Origin: Aliarcobacter thereius LMG 24486
GTDB taxonomy: Bacteria; Campylobacterota; Campylobacteria; Campylobacterales; Arcobacteraceae
NCBI RefSeq assembly: GCF_004214815.1
Contig: NZ_CP035926.1
Span: forward strand, 496,001-560,000
Direction: 5' to 3'
DNA: 64,000 nt
The position numbers and the translations under genes were made by a program. Under the pieces are notes generated by a model that had not been told where the DNA came from, searched no databases, and was given only the letters and a program-made list of their open reading frames with translations. Below are positions 53,838 through 62,467 of this stretch, in pieces. Positions within the stretch are counted from its first letter, which is position 1. Each line of letters begins with the position of its first letter.

Positions 53838-54556
53838 GCTTTAAAAATCTTTAAAGCTTTTTCTAAATCATTTTTTGTATCAATACCAAAAGATTTTGAA
53901 GATACTTCAACCATAGCTATCTTAAATCCATTGTCAATAGCTCTTAATTGCTCGAGTTTTTCACTATCTTCAAGTTTTGAAGAGCTTAAACTACAAAATT
54001 TATTTAAAGACTTTTTTGTAAAACCATAAATTCCTAAATGACCAAAATAGTTCTCTTCTTTATCTTTTTCTCTATGAAATGGAACTTTTGCTCTTGAAAA
54101 GTAGATAGCTTCATTCTTATTGTTTAAAACTACTTTTACTAAGTTTGGATCATTTGCATCTTCACTTGATATTTTTTTATAACAAGAAGTGATTAAAGTA
54201 TCTTCACAATTTTTAACTTCATTTACTCTTTTTATAACAGCTTTTATAACATCAACTTCAATAAAAGGTTCATCTGCTTGAACATTGATAATTATCTCAT
54301 CATCATTTAAATTTAGATTATTTACTGCTTCATTTATTCTATCTGTTCCACTATTATGTTCAATACTTGTCATAACTGCTTCAAAGCCATGCTCTTTTAC
54401 TAAATCAAAAACCTCTTTTGTATCTGTTGCAATTACTACTTTATCTAAAGAGCTAACTTGTTTTGCAGTTCTTATAAGCATTGGAAGTCCCATAATATCT
54501 GATAAAATCTTATTTGGAAAACGACTTGAATTTAATCTTGCTGGAATTATTATCAT
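53834..54556 (-). CDS. kdsB: CMP-KDO synthetase
   Basis: KdsB activates Kdo with CTP for the inner core of lipooligosaccharide. The 240 residues begin IIIPARLNSSRFPNKILSDIMGLPM, the nucleotide-binding motif, with VVIATDTKEV, HNSGTDRINEA, IINVQADEPFI and GHLGIYGFTKKSL following, all typical. The frame ends with four bases overlapping the converging marR stop, so the marR terminator hairpin lies in the last codons of kdsB. Confidence 0.95.
   Translation of the reverse strand: MIIIPARLNSSRFPNKILSDIMGLPMLIRTAKQVSSLDKVVIATDTKEVFDLVKEHGFEAVMTSIEHNSGTDRINEAVNNLNLNDDEIIINVQADEPFIEVDVIKAVIKRVNEVKNCEDTLITSCYKKISSEDANDPNLVKVVLNNKNEAIYFSRAKVPFHREKDKEENYFGHLGIYGFTKKSLNKFCSLSSSKLEDSEKLEQLRAIDNGFKIAMVEVSSKSFGIDTKNDLEKALKIFKA
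53836..53864 (+). terminator. marR terminator within the kdsB 3' end
   Basis: AAGCTTTAAA at 53836-53845 pairs perfectly with TTTAAAGCTT at 53850-53859 around AATC, and Ts continue to 53862. It directly follows the marR stop, while the same bases encode the C-terminal residues of kdsB (KALKIFKA). Confidence 0.82.
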
Positions 54557-54625
54557 CTTTTTTATCCTTTATTCAAAGATATTATTATAATATAAAAACT
54601 ATAAACTCATATTGAAAGACTTACA

Positions 54626-57316
54626 ATGAAAAAAACTATTACAATTATTGATACATTTGGATTTTTATTTAGAAGCTATTATGCACTTCCACCATTACGA
54701 TCTTCAAGTGGATTTCCCACAGGATTACTTACAGGATTTATGAACTTTATTGCAGGTATTGGAAAAGATTTTAAAACAGATTATATTGTTTTTGCACTTG
54801 ATTCAAAAGGTGATACTTTTAGAAAAGAGATTTATGATGCTTACAAAGCTCAAAGACCAGATGTTCCAGAAGATTTATTGGCTCAACTTCCAATAGCAAT
54901 ATCATTTATTGAGGATATGGGATTTAAAATAGCTATAAAAACTGGATATGAAGCTGATGATATGGTTGCAAGTATTGCAAAAGATGCTGTTTTAAAAGGT
55001 TTAGAAGTAAGAGTTGTATCTCATGATAAAGATTTATATCAATTAATTAGTGATAAAGATGGAGTTTATCTATTTGATCCAAGTAAAAGACAAATAATAG
55101 ATGAAGCAAGATGTTTTGAGAAATATGGAGTTAAAGCAGAAAACTTTATTGACTATCAAGCATTAGTTGGAGATGCAGCTGATAATGTTCCTGGAGTAAA
55201 AGGAGTTGGAGCAAAAACAGCAGAAACTTTAATAAATCAATTTAAAAATATTGAAAACATATATAATAATATAGAAGAGGTAGAAAAACCAAGAACACAA
55301 AAGTTACTTCTTGAATCAAAAGAGAATGCTTTTTTATCAAAAGAGCTTGTTACTTTAAAAACAGATTGTCATTTTATTGATAATCTTGAAGAGTTTATAT
55401 TACCAATAGAAAATCCAATTCTAAAAATTGCAAGTAGTTTAGAGTCTTATGATATGCATAGAGTTTTGGATAGAGTAAATAAAAATGGATTAAGTTATAA
55501 AACAGAGATACCAAAAGAACAAAATAATGAAAGCAAGAAAGCTGAATATATATTATTAAATGATGAAGCAAGTTTAAGTTTAGCTATAAATAAAATACCA
55601 AGAGATAGTATTGTTGCATTTGATACAGAAACAACAGATATAGATACAACAAAGGCAAAAATAGTTGGTTTTTCATTTGCATATGAAGAGAATAGAGCTT
55701 ATTATGTTCCAATTGCTCATAATTATTTGGGAGTTGAAAATCAGATTCCACTTGAAGTTGCTAAAAAAACTATTGAGATTTTAAATAGATATAAACTTGT
55801 GCTTCAAAATTTTAAATATGATTGGCAAATTATAAAAAATAACTTTGATATTGATTTAAAACTTTATGCTGATACTATGATTTTATCTTGGATTCTGGAT
55901 ACTTCTAGCAAAGTAGGAATTGATTTTCAGATAAAAAAATATTTTAATATTGATATGCTAAGTTTTAATCAAATGGTAAAAAAAGGTGAGAACTTTTCAA
56001 GTGTTGAACTTGAAAAAGCTACACAATATGCAGCTGAAGATGCTTTAATGACTTTAAAGTTGTTTAACAAACAATTAGAAATTTTTAAAGAGAAAGGCGA
56101 AGAAGAACTTTTAAATATAGCATTTGAGTTGGAATTTAATTTTATTTATGTATTAGCAGTAATGGAGCAAAGAGGAATAAAAGTTGATGTAAATCTTTTA
56201 CAAGATTACAAAGAAAAGAGTCAAATATTTTTAAATGAACTAAAAGAAAAAATATTCCAAAGTGTTGGATTTGAGTTTAATATAAGATCTCCAAAGCAAG
56301 TTGGAGAAGTTTTATTTGAGAAATTAAATCTTCCTCCTTCAAAAAAGACAAAAACAGGATATAGCACAGATGAAAGTGTTTTAAATTCTCTATTTGATTT
56401 ACATTTAGTTGTTCCACTTTTATTGGATTTTAGAGAAGCTGATAAACTACATTCAACTTATATAGAACCTCTTTTAGAATTAGGATTAAAAGATGAACAA
56501 AATAGAATTTTCACATCATTTTTACAAACAGGTACAACAACAGGAAGATTAAGTTCAAAATCACCAAATCTTCAAAATATTCCAACTTTTAGTGCAAATG
56601 ATATTGATATTAGAAAAACATTTATTGCAAAAGATGGATATAAGCTTGTAGGAGTTGATTATTCTCAAATAGAGTTAAGATTGTTGGCTCATTTTTCGCA
56701 AGATGAAGCTTTAGTTGAAGCTTTTAGAAATAATTTAGATATTCACTATCAAACTGCTGTTAAGATTTTTGGTGAAGTCGAAGCAAAAAATAAAAGGGCA
56801 GTTGCAAAATCTATTAACTTTGGTCTTTTATATGGGATGGGAGCAAAAAAGCTAGGAGATACTTTACATATTAGTTCAAAAGAAGCAAAAGCTTATATTG
56901 ATTCATATTTTGAAGCATTTAAAAGTGTAAAGGATTATTTAAAATCTATTGAAGAAAGAGCTACACAAGAAGGATTTGTGAAAACTTTATTAAATAGAAA
57001 AAGATTTTTTGATTTTCAAGGGGCAAGTCCTATGCTAAAAGCTGCATATTTAAGAGAAGCTGTAAATACACAGTTTCAAGGAAGTGCAGCTGATTTAATA
57101 AAACTATCTATGATAAAAATAGATCAAAAATATAAAGAAAATGAAGATATAAAAATGCTTTTACAAATCCATGATGAACTTATTTTTGAAGTTAAAGATG
57201 AAAAAATTGATGAATTTACAAAAGAGATAAAAGATATTATGGAGAATATTTTTATATTAAATGTACCTTTGAAAGTTAGTGTAAATATAGGAAAATCTTG
57301 GCAAGAGTTAAAATAG
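54626..57316 (+). CDS. polA: DNA polymerase I
   Basis: PolA fills gaps in repair and removes RNA primers. The 896 residues keep all three activities: the N-terminal 5'-3' exonuclease (1-290; FALDSKGDTFRKEIYDAYKAQRP, HDKDLYQL, GDAADNVPGVKGVGAKTA), a 3'-5' proofreading domain with catalytic Asp333/Glu335 (FDTETT), NFKYDW and YAAEDALMT, and the polymerase domain with VDYSQIELRLLAHFSQDE (Asp678), RAVAKSINFGLLYGMG and QIHDELIFEV (Asp850). It is divergent from kdsB. Confidence 0.98.
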   Translation: MKKTITIIDTFGFLFRSYYALPPLRSSSGFPTGLLTGFMNFIAGIGKDFKTDYIVFALDSKGDTFRKEIYDAYKAQRPDVPEDLLAQLPIAISFIEDMGFKIAIKTGYEADDMVASIAKDAVLKGLEVRVVSHDKDLYQLISDKDGVYLFDPSKRQIIDEARCFEKYGVKAENFIDYQALVGDAADNVPGVKGVGAKTAETLINQFKNIENIYNNIEEVEKPRTQKLLLESKENAFLSKELVTLKTDCHFIDNLEEFILPIENPILKIASSLESYDMHRVLDRVNKNGLSYKTEIPKEQNNESKKAEYILLNDEASLSLAINKIPRDSIVAFDTETTDIDTTKAKIVGFSFAYEENRAYYVPIAHNYLGVENQIPLEVAKKTIEILNRYKLVLQNFKYDWQIIKNNFDIDLKLYADTMILSWILDTSSKVGIDFQIKKYFNIDMLSFNQMVKKGENFSSVELEKATQYAAEDALMTLKLFNKQLEIFKEKGEEELLNIAFELEFNFIYVLAVMEQRGIKVDVNLLQDYKEKSQIFLNELKEKIFQSVGFEFNIRSPKQVGEVLFEKLNLPPSKKTKTGYSTDESVLNSLFDLHLVVPLLLDFREADKLHSTYIEPLLELGLKDEQNRIFTSFLQTGTTTGRLSSKSPNLQNIPTFSANDIDIRKTFIAKDGYKLVGVDYSQIELRLLAHFSQDEALVEAFRNNLDIHYQTAVKIFGEVEAKNKRAVAKSINFGLLYGMGAKKLGDTLHISSKEAKAYIDSYFEAFKSVKDYLKSIEERATQEGFVKTLLNRKRFFDFQGASPMLKAAYLREAVNTQFQGSAADLIKLSMIKIDQKYKENEDIKMLLQIHDELIFEVKDEKIDEFTKEIKDIMENIFILNVPLKVSVNIGKSWQELK

Positions 57317-57379
57317 TTTAAACCAAGCATTATGTAATTAAGAATATAATGTAAAAAAGCTATTATTTTAGGAATAAAA

Positions 57380-57886
57380 ATGACAAAAGAAAAAATTATG
57401 ACGGAGCTTTTTGAATTTTCTGCTCCAACATATTACAAATGGAAAAATCAAGATAAAAGAAAGATTATAAAACTTTTAGATTATGCTTTTTCAAATGATG
57501 ATTTAATAGAATATCTAAAGACAGAGAAAATATCTAAAGTAGAAGAGATGATAAATGGTAACTATTTACTTGATTTATCAATGAAATTTTATAAGTTGCT
57601 AAGACATATTACAAATTATAAAGTTGCAAAAAGAGCCTTAGAAATAATAGAAGATAGTTTTATGCTTAATCAAAATAAAATTATATTAGAAAAGATTGCA
57701 GAAGATATTTACAGTGAAGAGATGTTTTTTACTTCAATGAAATTGGCAATCTTAAATTTAGTTCAAAAGCAAGAACCACTTGTGCTTGAATATATATCAA
57801 GAAATAGAGCAAAACTAGAATTAGAATTTACAAAAAAATCTGGACAACTTAAAAAAACAGATTTTATTATTTCAAATATTGCATAA
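57380..57886 (+). CDS. Unknown protein with possible helix-turn-helix
   Basis: A 168-residue, helix-rich basic protein I cannot assign. The first 45 residues, MTELFEFSAPTYYKWKNQDKRKIIKLLDYAF, look like a small helix-turn-helix of the kind that selects DNA through a TYYKWK recognition segment. The rest is helical without membrane segments. It is directly followed by the modD-like gene with no gap, and 63 bases after polA. Its partnership with modD suggests, by position only, a regulator or cofactor of that pathway. Confidence 0.6.
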   Translation: MTKEKIMTELFEFSAPTYYKWKNQDKRKIIKLLDYAFSNDDLIEYLKTEKISKVEEMINGNYLLDLSMKFYKLLRHITNYKVAKRALEIIEDSFMLNQNKIILEKIAEDIYSEEMFFTSMKLAILNLVQKQEPLVLEYISRNRAKLELEFTKKSGQLKKTDFIISNIA

Positions 57887-58732
57887 ATGATAAGATTTAC
57901 AGATGAAGAGCTTTTAGCTCTTCTAAAAGATGATTTACCTTATTTAGATTTGACTACATTTTTACAAGAAAAAAATAGCTTAGAAGCAAAACTTGATATT
58001 TTTACAAGAGATGATATCATGGTTTCTTGTAGTGAAGAATCTTCTAGAATTGCTAAACTTTTTGATTGTGAAATTTTAAGTTATATACCTTCAAAAGTAA
58101 GAGCAAAAAAAGGTGATTTAGTTCTTAGCATAAAAGGAAAATATGAAAATCTTCATAAAATCTGGAGAACTGTTCAACTAATCTTGGAATATAGTTCTAA
58201 AATTGCAACATATACAGCAAATATGAAAGAAACGATAGACTCTATTAATAAAAACTGTCAACTTTTAACTACTAGAAAAACTTATCCATTTGCAAAAAAA
58301 CTTTGTATAAAATCAATACTAAATGGTGGAGCAAATGTTCATAGATTAAATCTTAGTGAAACTATTTTATTTTTTCCAAATCATAGAGTAGTTTATAAAG
58401 ATGATTTTGAGTTTTATAATGAGATAAAAACTTTTAAAATAAAAATGCCTGAAAAGAAAATAGTAATTGAGAGTTCAACTTTTGAAGATAGTAAAAACTT
58501 ATTTGAATTTGGTGCAGATGTTTTACAGCTCGATAAAATGAGTATTGAAGATATAAGAAAAGTTGTAAAATTAAGAGATGAAAAATATAAAGATATTAAA
58601 ATTATTTGTAGTGGTGGTATAAATTTAAACAATGCAAAAGATTATGCAAGTTTAAATATAGATGCTATTGTTACAAGCTCTATGTACTCTTGTGGAATGG
58701 CAGATTTTGGAAGTAAAATAACTATTATTTAG
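57887..58732 (+). CDS. modD: ModD-like nicotinate-nucleotide pyrophosphorylase homologue
   Basis: A 281-residue protein of the NadC/ModD phosphoribosyltransferase fold: EELLALLKDDLPYLDLTT at the start, ATYTANMKETIDSIN, TTRKTYPFAKKLCIKSILNGGANVHRLNLSETILFFPNHR, and KIICSGGINLNNAKDYASLNIDAIVTS. The RLNLSET segment and the altered quinolinate-site residues fit ModD, found in molybdenum regions, rather than NadC. ModD's exact reaction is unsettled. No molybdate transporter is in the window. It follows the unknown gene without a gap. Confidence 0.85.
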   Translation: MIRFTDEELLALLKDDLPYLDLTTFLQEKNSLEAKLDIFTRDDIMVSCSEESSRIAKLFDCEILSYIPSKVRAKKGDLVLSIKGKYENLHKIWRTVQLILEYSSKIATYTANMKETIDSINKNCQLLTTRKTYPFAKKLCIKSILNGGANVHRLNLSETILFFPNHRVVYKDDFEFYNEIKTFKIKMPEKKIVIESSTFEDSKNLFEFGADVLQLDKMSIEDIRKVVKLRDEKYKDIKIICSGGINLNNAKDYASLNIDAIVTSSMYSCGMADFGSKITII

Positions 58733-58803
58733 TATTTAATTTAAGAAATTTTTACTATATTTAAATTATAATTTATAAATATCTAAATAAAAAGGAAAAA
58801 GAT

Positions 58804-59850
58804 ATGAATAGAGCAATAAAAAGAATATTCTTATTAATAGTTTTTTTTCTAACTACAAGCTTATCTTTTGCTTGTACAAGAGTTGTGTATCACGGTGAAA
58901 ATGAGATTATGACTGCAAGATCTATGGATTGGAAAAGTGATGTTGGAACAAACCTCTGGATTTTTCCTAATAATATAAAAAGAGATGGAAAAGCTGGAAT
59001 AAAATCAATAAAATGGACTTCAAAATACGGAAGTGTCGTTGCAACAGGATATGATATTTCAACAACAGATGGAGTAAATGAAAAAGGCTTAATGGCAAAT
59101 TTACTATGGCTTGTTGAATCAGAGTATCCAAAAGTAGAAAAGAGTAATAAAGCAACTTTAAGTATATCTTTATGGGCACAATATATTTTAGATAATTTTG
59201 CAACAGTTGAAGAAGCTGTAAAAGCTTTAAAAAAAGAGCCTTTTGTTGTAGTTACAGATCAAGTTCCAGGAGAAAAAAGGTTAGCAACTTTACATCTATC
59301 TATTTCAGATAAAAAAGGTGATAGTGCGATTATTGAGTATATAGATGGAAAACAAGTAATACATCATAATATAAAATACCAAGTTATGACAAATTCTCCA
59401 ATATTTGATAAACAATTAGCACTTAACACATATTGGCAACAAATTGGTGGAACAACAATGCTTCCAGGAACAAATCGAGCTTCAGATCGTTTTGCAAGAG
59501 CATCTTTTTAAATAAATGCAATACCTAAGAATGCAAATAAACAACATACTTTAGCTAGTGTTTTTAGTGTAATTAGAAATGTTTCTGTACCTTTTGGATT
59601 AAATACAGAAGAAGAACCAAATATCTCTTCAACAAGATGGAGAACAGTTTTTGACCATAAAAGAGGATTGTATTTTTTTGAATCAGCAGTTTCTCCAAAT
59701 ATATTTTGGGTAGATATTAAAGCAATTGATTTCAGAAAAACAGATATCAAAAAATTATATTTGGGCGAAAATCAAGAAAATATATATTCAGGAGATGTAA
59801 GTTCTAGCTTTAAAAAAGAGAAAGCATTTGAGTTTTTAGGAGTTAAATAG
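58804..59850 (+). pseudogene. Choloylglycine-hydrolase-family gene with in-frame stop
   Basis: Residues 1-23 form a signal peptide; processing would expose Cys24 (LSFACTRVVYHG), the N-terminal nucleophile of Ntn amidohydrolases such as bile-salt hydrolase and penicillin V acylase. The family pattern continues with MTARSMDWKSDVGTNLWIFP, DGVNEKGLMANLLWL, SISLWAQYILDNF and NRASDRFARASF, then a TAA at 59509-59511. The same frame continues for 112 codons with clear family sequence (NAIPKNANKQ, FDHKRGLYFFES, WVDIKAIDF). TTT-TAA-ATA-AAT is one base from TTT-TAT, giving the expected Phe-Tyr. The gene is probably inactivated. Confidence 0.87.
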
Positions 59851-59854
59851 TTTT

Positions 59855-59888
59855 TTTAGAGATAAAAGTTTAGATCTTTATCTCTAAA
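59855..59888. terminator. Terminator hairpin between hydrolase pseudogene and argC
   Basis: TTTAGAGATAAA at 59855-59866 pairs perfectly with TTTATCTCTAAA at 59877-59888. The plus strand continues CC then six Ts, and the minus strand enters a T-poor region preceded by AAAAA. It overlaps the argC stop at 59870, so it can end the rightward transcript and perhaps the leftward one. Confidence 0.7.
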
Positions 59889-60820
59889 CCTTTTTTCTCT
59901 TCAAGACCAAGCATTATATTCATACATTGAACAGCAGCTCCACTTGCACCTTTTCCAAGATTGTCTAATCTTGAAATTATTACTAAATCAGTTTTATTAT
60001 CATAAACTGAAATTTCTAAAGAATTTGTATTGTTACAAGACATAGGATTTAGTAAACCATTTTCTAAATAGTTATCATTATCTTCAATAGTTCTTATAAA
60101 AAGTTCATTGTTATAATACTTTTTATAAATATTAATTAATTCTTTACGGCTTAATTGTTTCTTCATCTTTGATTTTTCAATATATGAAATTACTAGCATA
60201 CCTTGTTTGAAATTACCAACACTTGGAGTAAATATTGGAGCTTTATTTGTTTTAAGAACATATTTCATCTCTGGAAGATGCTTGTGATTTAAAGCTAATG
60301 CATAAGGTCTTTGTCCACCAATTACATCAAAAACTCCATTTTCATAATCATTTATCATAGAAGTTCCACCACCACTATAACCAGTAATTGAATGACAAAT
60401 TAGTTTAAAATTTTTACTTAAGATTTTATTTCTAAAAAGAGGTTTCATAGCTACGATTAAACCACTTGCATGACAACCTGGAACACAAACTCTTTTTGAA
60501 TTTTTTATTTTATTTCTTTGATTTTTTGTAAGTTCAGGTATTCCATAAACCCAAGATGGATTAGTTCTAAATGCTGTACTTGCATCAATTACTTTTACAT
60601 TTTCATTTGTAATTAAACTTACAGATTCTTTTGATGCTTCATCTGGAAGACATAAAAAGACTAAATCAGCACTATTTAAAAGCTCTTTTCTTTTTTTAAT
60701 ATCTTTTTTATCTTTTTCATCGATTGTTAAAAGTTCTAACTCATCTCTATTTTTTAACATATCATGGATTTTTAAACCTGTTGTTCCATGTTGTCCATCC
60801 ACAAATATTTTGAATTTCAT
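59870..60820 (-). CDS. argC: N-acetyl-gamma-glutamyl-phosphate reductase, type 2
   Basis: ArgC reduces N-acetylglutamyl phosphate in arginine synthesis. The 316 residues start KIFVDGQHGTTGLKIHDML (NADP site in the type 2 form), followed by DLVFLCLPDEASKES, VIDASTAFRTNPSWVYGIPEL, the catalytic VPGCHASG (Cys116) and HSITGYSGGGTSMINDYE; GKGASGAAVQCMNIMLG ends it. The length and the FVDGQHGTTG start separate it from the longer type 1 enzymes. It has its own promoter region and no other arg gene is adjacent. Confidence 0.95.
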   Translation of the reverse strand: MKFKIFVDGQHGTTGLKIHDMLKNRDELELLTIDEKDKKDIKKRKELLNSADLVFLCLPDEASKESVSLITNENVKVIDASTAFRTNPSWVYGIPELTKNQRNKIKNSKRVCVPGCHASGLIVAMKPLFRNKILSKNFKLICHSITGYSGGGTSMINDYENGVFDVIGGQRPYALALNHKHLPEMKYVLKTNKAPIFTPSVGNFKQGMLVISYIEKSKMKKQLSRKELINIYKKYYNNELFIRTIEDNDNYLENGLLNPMSCNNTNSLEISVYDNKTDLVIISRLDNLGKGASGAAVQCMNIMLGLEEKKGLEIKI

Positions 60821-60884
60821 TTTTTGCCTTAAATATAATATAATTTTTTAGAATTTTATCCAAAACTATCTTTTTTTGAACTTT

Positions 60885-61379
60885 TTAATTACTCCACCAC
60901 ATTCTTAAATATAGACCAAAAGTTGATGTGTATCCAACTTCACTAAATTTTAGATTCTTTTTATCATCATATATAAAAGTTGTTGGAAAAGCATTTACTT
61001 TAAAATGCTTTGATAAATCTCCATCTTCATCATTTACAACTTTAAATGATAAATTGTTTTTTTCTAAATAACTTTTAATCTCTTCATCGCTTCCTGATTG
61101 ACTTGCTATTGTAATAACTTCAAAGTTTTTAGAGATTTTTTCAATATTTTGCTCCTCAAGAGCACAAATTGGACACCAAGTTGCCCAAAAATGTATCATA
61201 AGAGGTTTGTTTGAAATAGTTTTATAAGTAGAACCATCAATTAAATTAAAGCTATTTAAATCTAAACTACTATTATTTAAATCTTGAGATTTAAAATAAC
61301 TAACTATATTTAATACTAAAATAAAAATAATTGAGTATTTTAGAAGTTCTTTTATAATTTTTTTTAATTTATTACTCAT
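60885..61379 (-). CDS. Membrane-anchored TlpA/ScsD-like thioredoxin
   Basis: A 164-residue protein with an N-terminal membrane anchor (about 15-30), a short linker, and a thioredoxin domain: HFWATWCPICALEE with active-site Cys69-Pro-Ile-Cys72, VITIASQSGSDEEI, then VNAFPTTFIYDD with the cis-proline. It faces the periplasm and probably oxidises, reduces or isomerises disulfides, as do TlpA, ResA and ScsD proteins. The cognate electron donor is not in the window. The CPIC dipeptide is common in ScsD-like proteins. Confidence 0.9.
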   Translation of the reverse strand: MSNKLKKIIKELLKYSIIFILVLNIVSYFKSQDLNNSSLDLNSFNLIDGSTYKTISNKPLMIHFWATWCPICALEEQNIEKISKNFEVITIASQSGSDEEIKSYLEKNNLSFKVVNDEDGDLSKHFKVNAFPTTFIYDDKKNLKFSEVGYTSTFGLYLRMWWSN

Positions 61380-61474
61380 AATTTTCCTTTATAATTTTAT
61401 AATCATAACATTTTAAGTTAAACTAACTCTTTTTAATATATGATTTTTAAAATATATTAATATTTAGGATAAAT

Positions 61475-61708
61475 ATGTTTGATTTTATAATAAAAATATT
61501 CTCTAAAAATAAACAAAAGATAAAAAGAGAAAAAACTTTTGTTTGTAAACATTGTAAACTTACTTGTAATAATTGCACTTCAATGTTTTGTTATTCTTGT
61601 CATTCAAATATCAATAATCCTTGTCCAAAATGTGGTAAAACCAATCAAATGGAACTAAAAGAGAGAATTAATACAAATGAGTATTTAGTTCCTACAAAAA
61701 GAAACTAA
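61475..61708 (+). CDS. Eight-cysteine zinc-ribbon protein
   Basis: A 77-residue protein with a hydrophobic start (MFDFIIKIFS), a lysine-rich stretch, then four CxxC pairs: Cys24/27, Cys31/34, Cys39/42 and Cys50/53 (CKHC, CNNC, CYSC, CPKC). The spacing suggests two zinc ribbons. I do not recognise a family. Zinc ribbons of this size often bind RNA, DNA or a protein partner. It is divergent from the thioredoxin gene across 95 bases, and its stop overlaps a hairpin shared with the next gene. Confidence 0.7.
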   Translation: MFDFIIKIFSKNKQKIKREKTFVCKHCKLTCNNCTSMFCYSCHSNINNPCPKCGKTNQMELKERINTNEYLVPTKRN

Positions 61709-61724
61709 GAAAAACTTAGTTTCT
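61700..61724. terminator. Shared hairpin between zinc-ribbon and TSUP genes
   Basis: AGAAACTAAG at 61700-61709 pairs perfectly with CTTAGTTTCT at 61715-61724 around AAAAA. It spans the zinc-ribbon stop and reaches the stop of the converging gene. There is no long T-run; it probably serves both ends weakly. Confidence 0.55.
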
Positions 61725-62463
61725 AATCAAAGAAAGTTTTGTAAATAGTTACAATTAAAACTAAGAGATTAAGAATTAAAACAAAATTCTTATAAGAAGT
61801 AGATTTTGTTTTTTCTTTTATTTTTATACCAAAATATACTCCAATAAGAGAACCAACTCCAATAATTAATCCTTCATAAAAAAGCATATTTCCAAATAAA
61901 GATGTAGAAATAAAACCACCAAAAGATGAGAATATTACAAAAAATAGTCCAAGAGCAGTTGCTACTTTTAAATCATATTTTAAAAAGCCAACTAAAATAG
62001 GAAGTAATATTAAAGAGCCACCAATTCCTATGCTCATAGCAAATATTCCTACAAGATAACCAATAAATATTAAAGTAATAACATTTTTTCTTGGAGCTAC
62101 AATTTGTGTTGATGCTGGAGCTTTAAAAAGTGTATAAATTGTATAAAATAAAACTGCTATAAAAAGATATTGAAGATAAATATCAGGAATTTTTGGTAAA
62201 AAATAACCACTAGTGAGTCCACCAAAACTTGATCCAATTCCTAAAATAATACCATCTCTTAGAAAGTTTTTAATTTTTTGAAAGTTTAAATAAGATCCAT
62301 AAATTGAAGAAAAAACCATTTGCATAATTGATATTGATACAGCTTCCTTCATCCCATAGTTTGCAAGAAGAAGTAGGGGAATTAAAATACTTCCTCCTCC
62401 AATACCAAAAAAACCTGAAGAAAAACCAGTTAGTAAACCAAAAATTATTAAATTAATATCCAC
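61723..62463 (-). CDS. TSUP-family (TauE/SafE) sulfite/sulfoacetate exporter
   Basis: A 246-residue inner-membrane protein with about eight helices. The N-terminal FGLLTGFSSGFFGIGGGSILIPLLL and the second-repeat VGIFAMSIGIGGSLILLPILVGFL are the twin motifs of the TauE/SafE (TSUP) family, which moves sulfite, sulfoacetate or related anions. It is four bases after cysE, so a sulfur-related role, such as sulfite export during cysteine metabolism, is plausible. The substrate is not settled by sequence. Confidence 0.9.
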   Translation of the reverse strand: MDINLIIFGLLTGFSSGFFGIGGGSILIPLLLLANYGMKEAVSISIMQMVFSSIYGSYLNFQKIKNFLRDGIILGIGSSFGGLTSGYFLPKIPDIYLQYLFIAVLFYTIYTLFKAPASTQIVAPRKNVITLIFIGYLVGIFAMSIGIGGSLILLPILVGFLKYDLKVATALGLFFVIFSSFGGFISTSLFGNMLFYEGLIIGVGSLIGVYFGIKIKEKTKSTSYKNFVLILNLLVLIVTIYKTFFD

Positions 62464-62467
62464 AATA

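Noticed and set aside
59668-59850. A separate 60-residue gene after the choloylglycine-hydrolase fragment
   Set aside because: It is in the same frame as the upstream fragment and carries the missing C-terminal family motifs, so it is the rest of a gene broken by an in-frame stop.
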